From Lentisphaeria bacterium (GTDB taxonomy: Bacteria; Verrucomicrobiota; Lentisphaeria; Oligosphaerales; JAFGRS01), in contig JAFGRS010000646.1 of assembly GCA_016935045.1 (NCBI GenBank), positions 1 to 6,204 on the forward strand: a stretch of 6,204 nt of DNA, given 5' to 3'. The notes beneath the pieces were generated by a model. That model saw only the letters and a list, made by a program, of their open reading frames with translations. It did not search any database and had not been told where the DNA came from. Shown here one piece after another: positions 4,744-6,204 of this stretch (the stretch's first letter is position 1; each line of letters starts with the position of its first letter). A program made the position numbers and the translations under genes.

Positions 4744-6204
4744 CTACGGGGCAAACCGATCCCGCAGGAGCTGGTCGATGATGCCGTGTTGCTGCGGCTC
4801 GATGGTCACGTTGCGGACGGCTTCGGGTCCGAGCCTGTCTTGGAGCTGCTGGAGGTAGAGGCTCCGCGGTGGAACCGGAGCGCCCTTGGACTCGATATGG
4901 CCGTTGCCCTTGATCTGTCCCGTGCAGCCGCTGCAGACGTTGTTGGCCGTGGGAGGCTTCTGGCAGTCGATGCTGCGGGCGCGGCAGTTCCAGAAGACCA
5001 TGTTGGCGCCGGCCCAGCCGTGCCCGGTGCCGGAGCGTCCGCGCCACTGCACGTTCAGGGCGCCGCAGGCCACGTTGTCGTACAGGGTGCCGGTCGCCCA
5101 GCGGTGGTGCGGTCCCGAGTCCGAATGCGTCTGATCGGCCACGCAGTCGAGGAAGACGTTGGGACCTCGGGCCCTGGCGTGCATGACGTAGTCGTGCCTG
5201 CCGCCGCGCGTGTAGCAGCGCTGCACCAGGCAGAATTGCCCGGTCAGGGCAAAGGAGTAGCGTCGTCCGCCGGCGATCTGCGAGACCGGATCGAGGCAGG
5301 TGCAGTCCTGGACGGTGATTTGCTTGCCGCCGGAGCCGATGTTTACGCAGCTGTAGCCGAAGTGGACGGCCTCGACGTCCCGCACCCAGCCGTCGCGGAG
5401 GGTATGGATCTTCACCGCGTCCCAGGCGTGGTTCTCGTCGCTTCTCTCCTGGCCTTGCCGGTACTCGCTGACCAGGCGCAGGCTCTCGATACCCACGTTG
5501 CGAAGGCGCCCGTCGGGATGGGTCCTGTAGACGCAACCGCCGCCGAATTCGGCCTCGATGGCAAGGACGATGGGAGCATCGAGGGTGATGGCGGTGTCCG
5601 TGATGTTCACGATCCGTCGTTCGAAGCCGAGGTTGTAACCCGCCGGCGTCCAGTTCTGCACCGGGTCCTGAGGGCCCCGGTTCAGTTTGTCGGTCCCCAG
5701 GGCGCGGATCCACGCTTCCGTTCCCGGCCGGAAGACGACGATCTCGTCGCCCACGGTCAGCCCGTCGGCCGAGACCAGCTGCAAGGTACGGGCTCCCACG
5801 GGTACCCGTGAATCGGCAATGGCGCGCCGGCTACCCTCGATCTCCTGCCCGGGATTCCCACCGCGGATATCGATCAACGCACGCTTGGCCGTCCCGGTCG
5901 CCACGATGACGGTCCCTCGCGGCCCCCTCCCTGCCCCGCGCAGGACCACACCGGATTCCCGGATCCGCAGCGTCCCCTCGACCCGGTAGGTGCCCGCCTC
6001 GAGCCATACGGCCCCGCGGAAACCGTCCGCGTCAATCGTCAGGGCGGCAACCCGGTCGATCGCGCCCTGGATCCGTTCCGTATCGTCCCCGGCATCACGG
6101 GCCGCCAGGACCACCCTGGCGGGAACATCGGGCAACGCCACACCACCCCCTCGATACCCGCAGCAGGAGAAATCCGGCATCCGGTCCCCGTTCTCCGCGG
6201 TCGC
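4744..6204 (-). CDS. Parallel beta-helix (pectate-lyase-like fold) protein, 5' partial
   Basis: The frame is open to the window edge. The first in-window ATG (6180) sits just before a motif, PDFSCCGYRGGGVALPDVP, that in my recollection of related proteins lies inside the mature chain, so I treat the gene as 5'-truncated with signal peptide and true start outside the window. Counting from that ATG, 478 residues are present. Residues 22-105 contain the AIDRV...AVWLEAGTYRV...VLRGAGRG pattern typical of Pectate_lyase_3-type right-handed beta-helices. Residues 225-430 have short strand-turn repeats rich in Asn, Asp, Cys and Gly. A His-rich stretch, THSDSGPHHRWATGTLYDN (351-369), could be an active or metal site. 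The C-terminus has PRSLYLQQLQDRLG (438-451), a pattern I associate with a family in Verrucomicrobiota and Planctomycetota. The fold is well supported. The substrate is unknown, and polysaccharide binding or cleavage is inference only. Confidence 0.8.
   Translation of the reverse strand, partial: ATAENGDRMPDFSCCGYRGGGVALPDVPARVVLAARDAGDDTERIQGAIDRVAALTIDADGFRGAVWLEAGTYRVEGTLRIRESGVVLRGAGRGPRGTVIVATGTAKRALIDIRGGNPGQEIEGSRRAIADSRVPVGARTLQLVSADGLTVGDEIVVFRPGTEAWIRALGTDKLNRGPQDPVQNWTPAGYNLGFERRIVNITDTAITLDAPIVLAIEAEFGGGCVYRTHPDGRLRNVGIESLRLVSEYRQGQERSDENHAWDAVKIHTLRDGWVRDVEAVHFGYSCVNIGSGGKQITVQDCTCLDPVSQIAGGRRYSFALTGQFCLVQRCYTRGGRHDYVMHARARGPNVFLDCVADQTHSDSGPHHRWATGTLYDNVACGALNVQWRGRSGTGHGWAGANMVFWNCRARSIDCQKPPTANNVCSGCTGQIKGNGHIESKGAPVPPRSLYLQQLQDRLGPEAVRNVTIEPQQHGIIDQLLRDRFAP

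Noticed and set aside
4700..5713. Upstream extension of the DUF1284-like frame across the beta-helix gene
   Set aside because: The extension is Arg/Pro-rich without domain character and overlaps a real gene in another frame. Family similarity starts precisely at the ATG at 4699.

Overview
The window is GC-rich bacterial DNA with strongly GC-biased third codon positions. Every gene I can support lies on the minus strand, so transcription runs from high to low coordinates. The parallel beta-helix protein, the small DUF1284-like protein and the GC-rich palindromic repeats at the left edge remind me of Verrucomicrobiota (Opitutae-like) or Planctomycetota genomes. This is an impression from family resemblance, not a proven placement.

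Layout in transcription order. (1) 6204-4744: a 5'-truncated gene for a right-handed parallel beta-helix (pectate-lyase-like fold) protein. (2) 4699-4250: a 149-residue DUF1284-like cysteine-cluster protein, 44 nt downstream and probably cotranscribed. (3) 4249-4016: an intergenic region with a perfect AT-rich inverted repeat (4127-4144) that overlaps the -35 of a plausible weak promoter, then a strong Shine-Dalgarno. (4) 4015-3428: PepSY-A, an exported PepSY-like protein ending in 20 consecutive acidic residues. (5) 3378-2710: an OmpR-family response regulator. (6) 2732-1041: its partner histidine kinase, overlapping the regulator gene and carrying an odd low-complexity C-terminal extension that may not be truly coding. 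(7) 1016-66: PepSY-B, a longer exported protein with two PepSY-like units and another acidic tail. (8) 1-68: two tandem 34-bp repeats, each containing a perfect 7-bp stem-loop, abutting the PepSY-B stop codon.

Genes 4-7 look like one operon: a two-component system bracketed by two paralogous secreted PepSY-like proteins, both with Asp-rich C-terminal tails. A reasonable inference is an envelope stress or cation-sensing circuit. The kinase would sense a periplasmic signal, the regulator would act at the inverted repeat to autoactivate the operon, and the acidic-tailed proteins would bind cations or modulate the sensor. PepSY-like genes beside OmpR-type two-component systems are known in other bacteria. 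The paired polyacidic tails and the bookend arrangement are the most distinctive part of this window.
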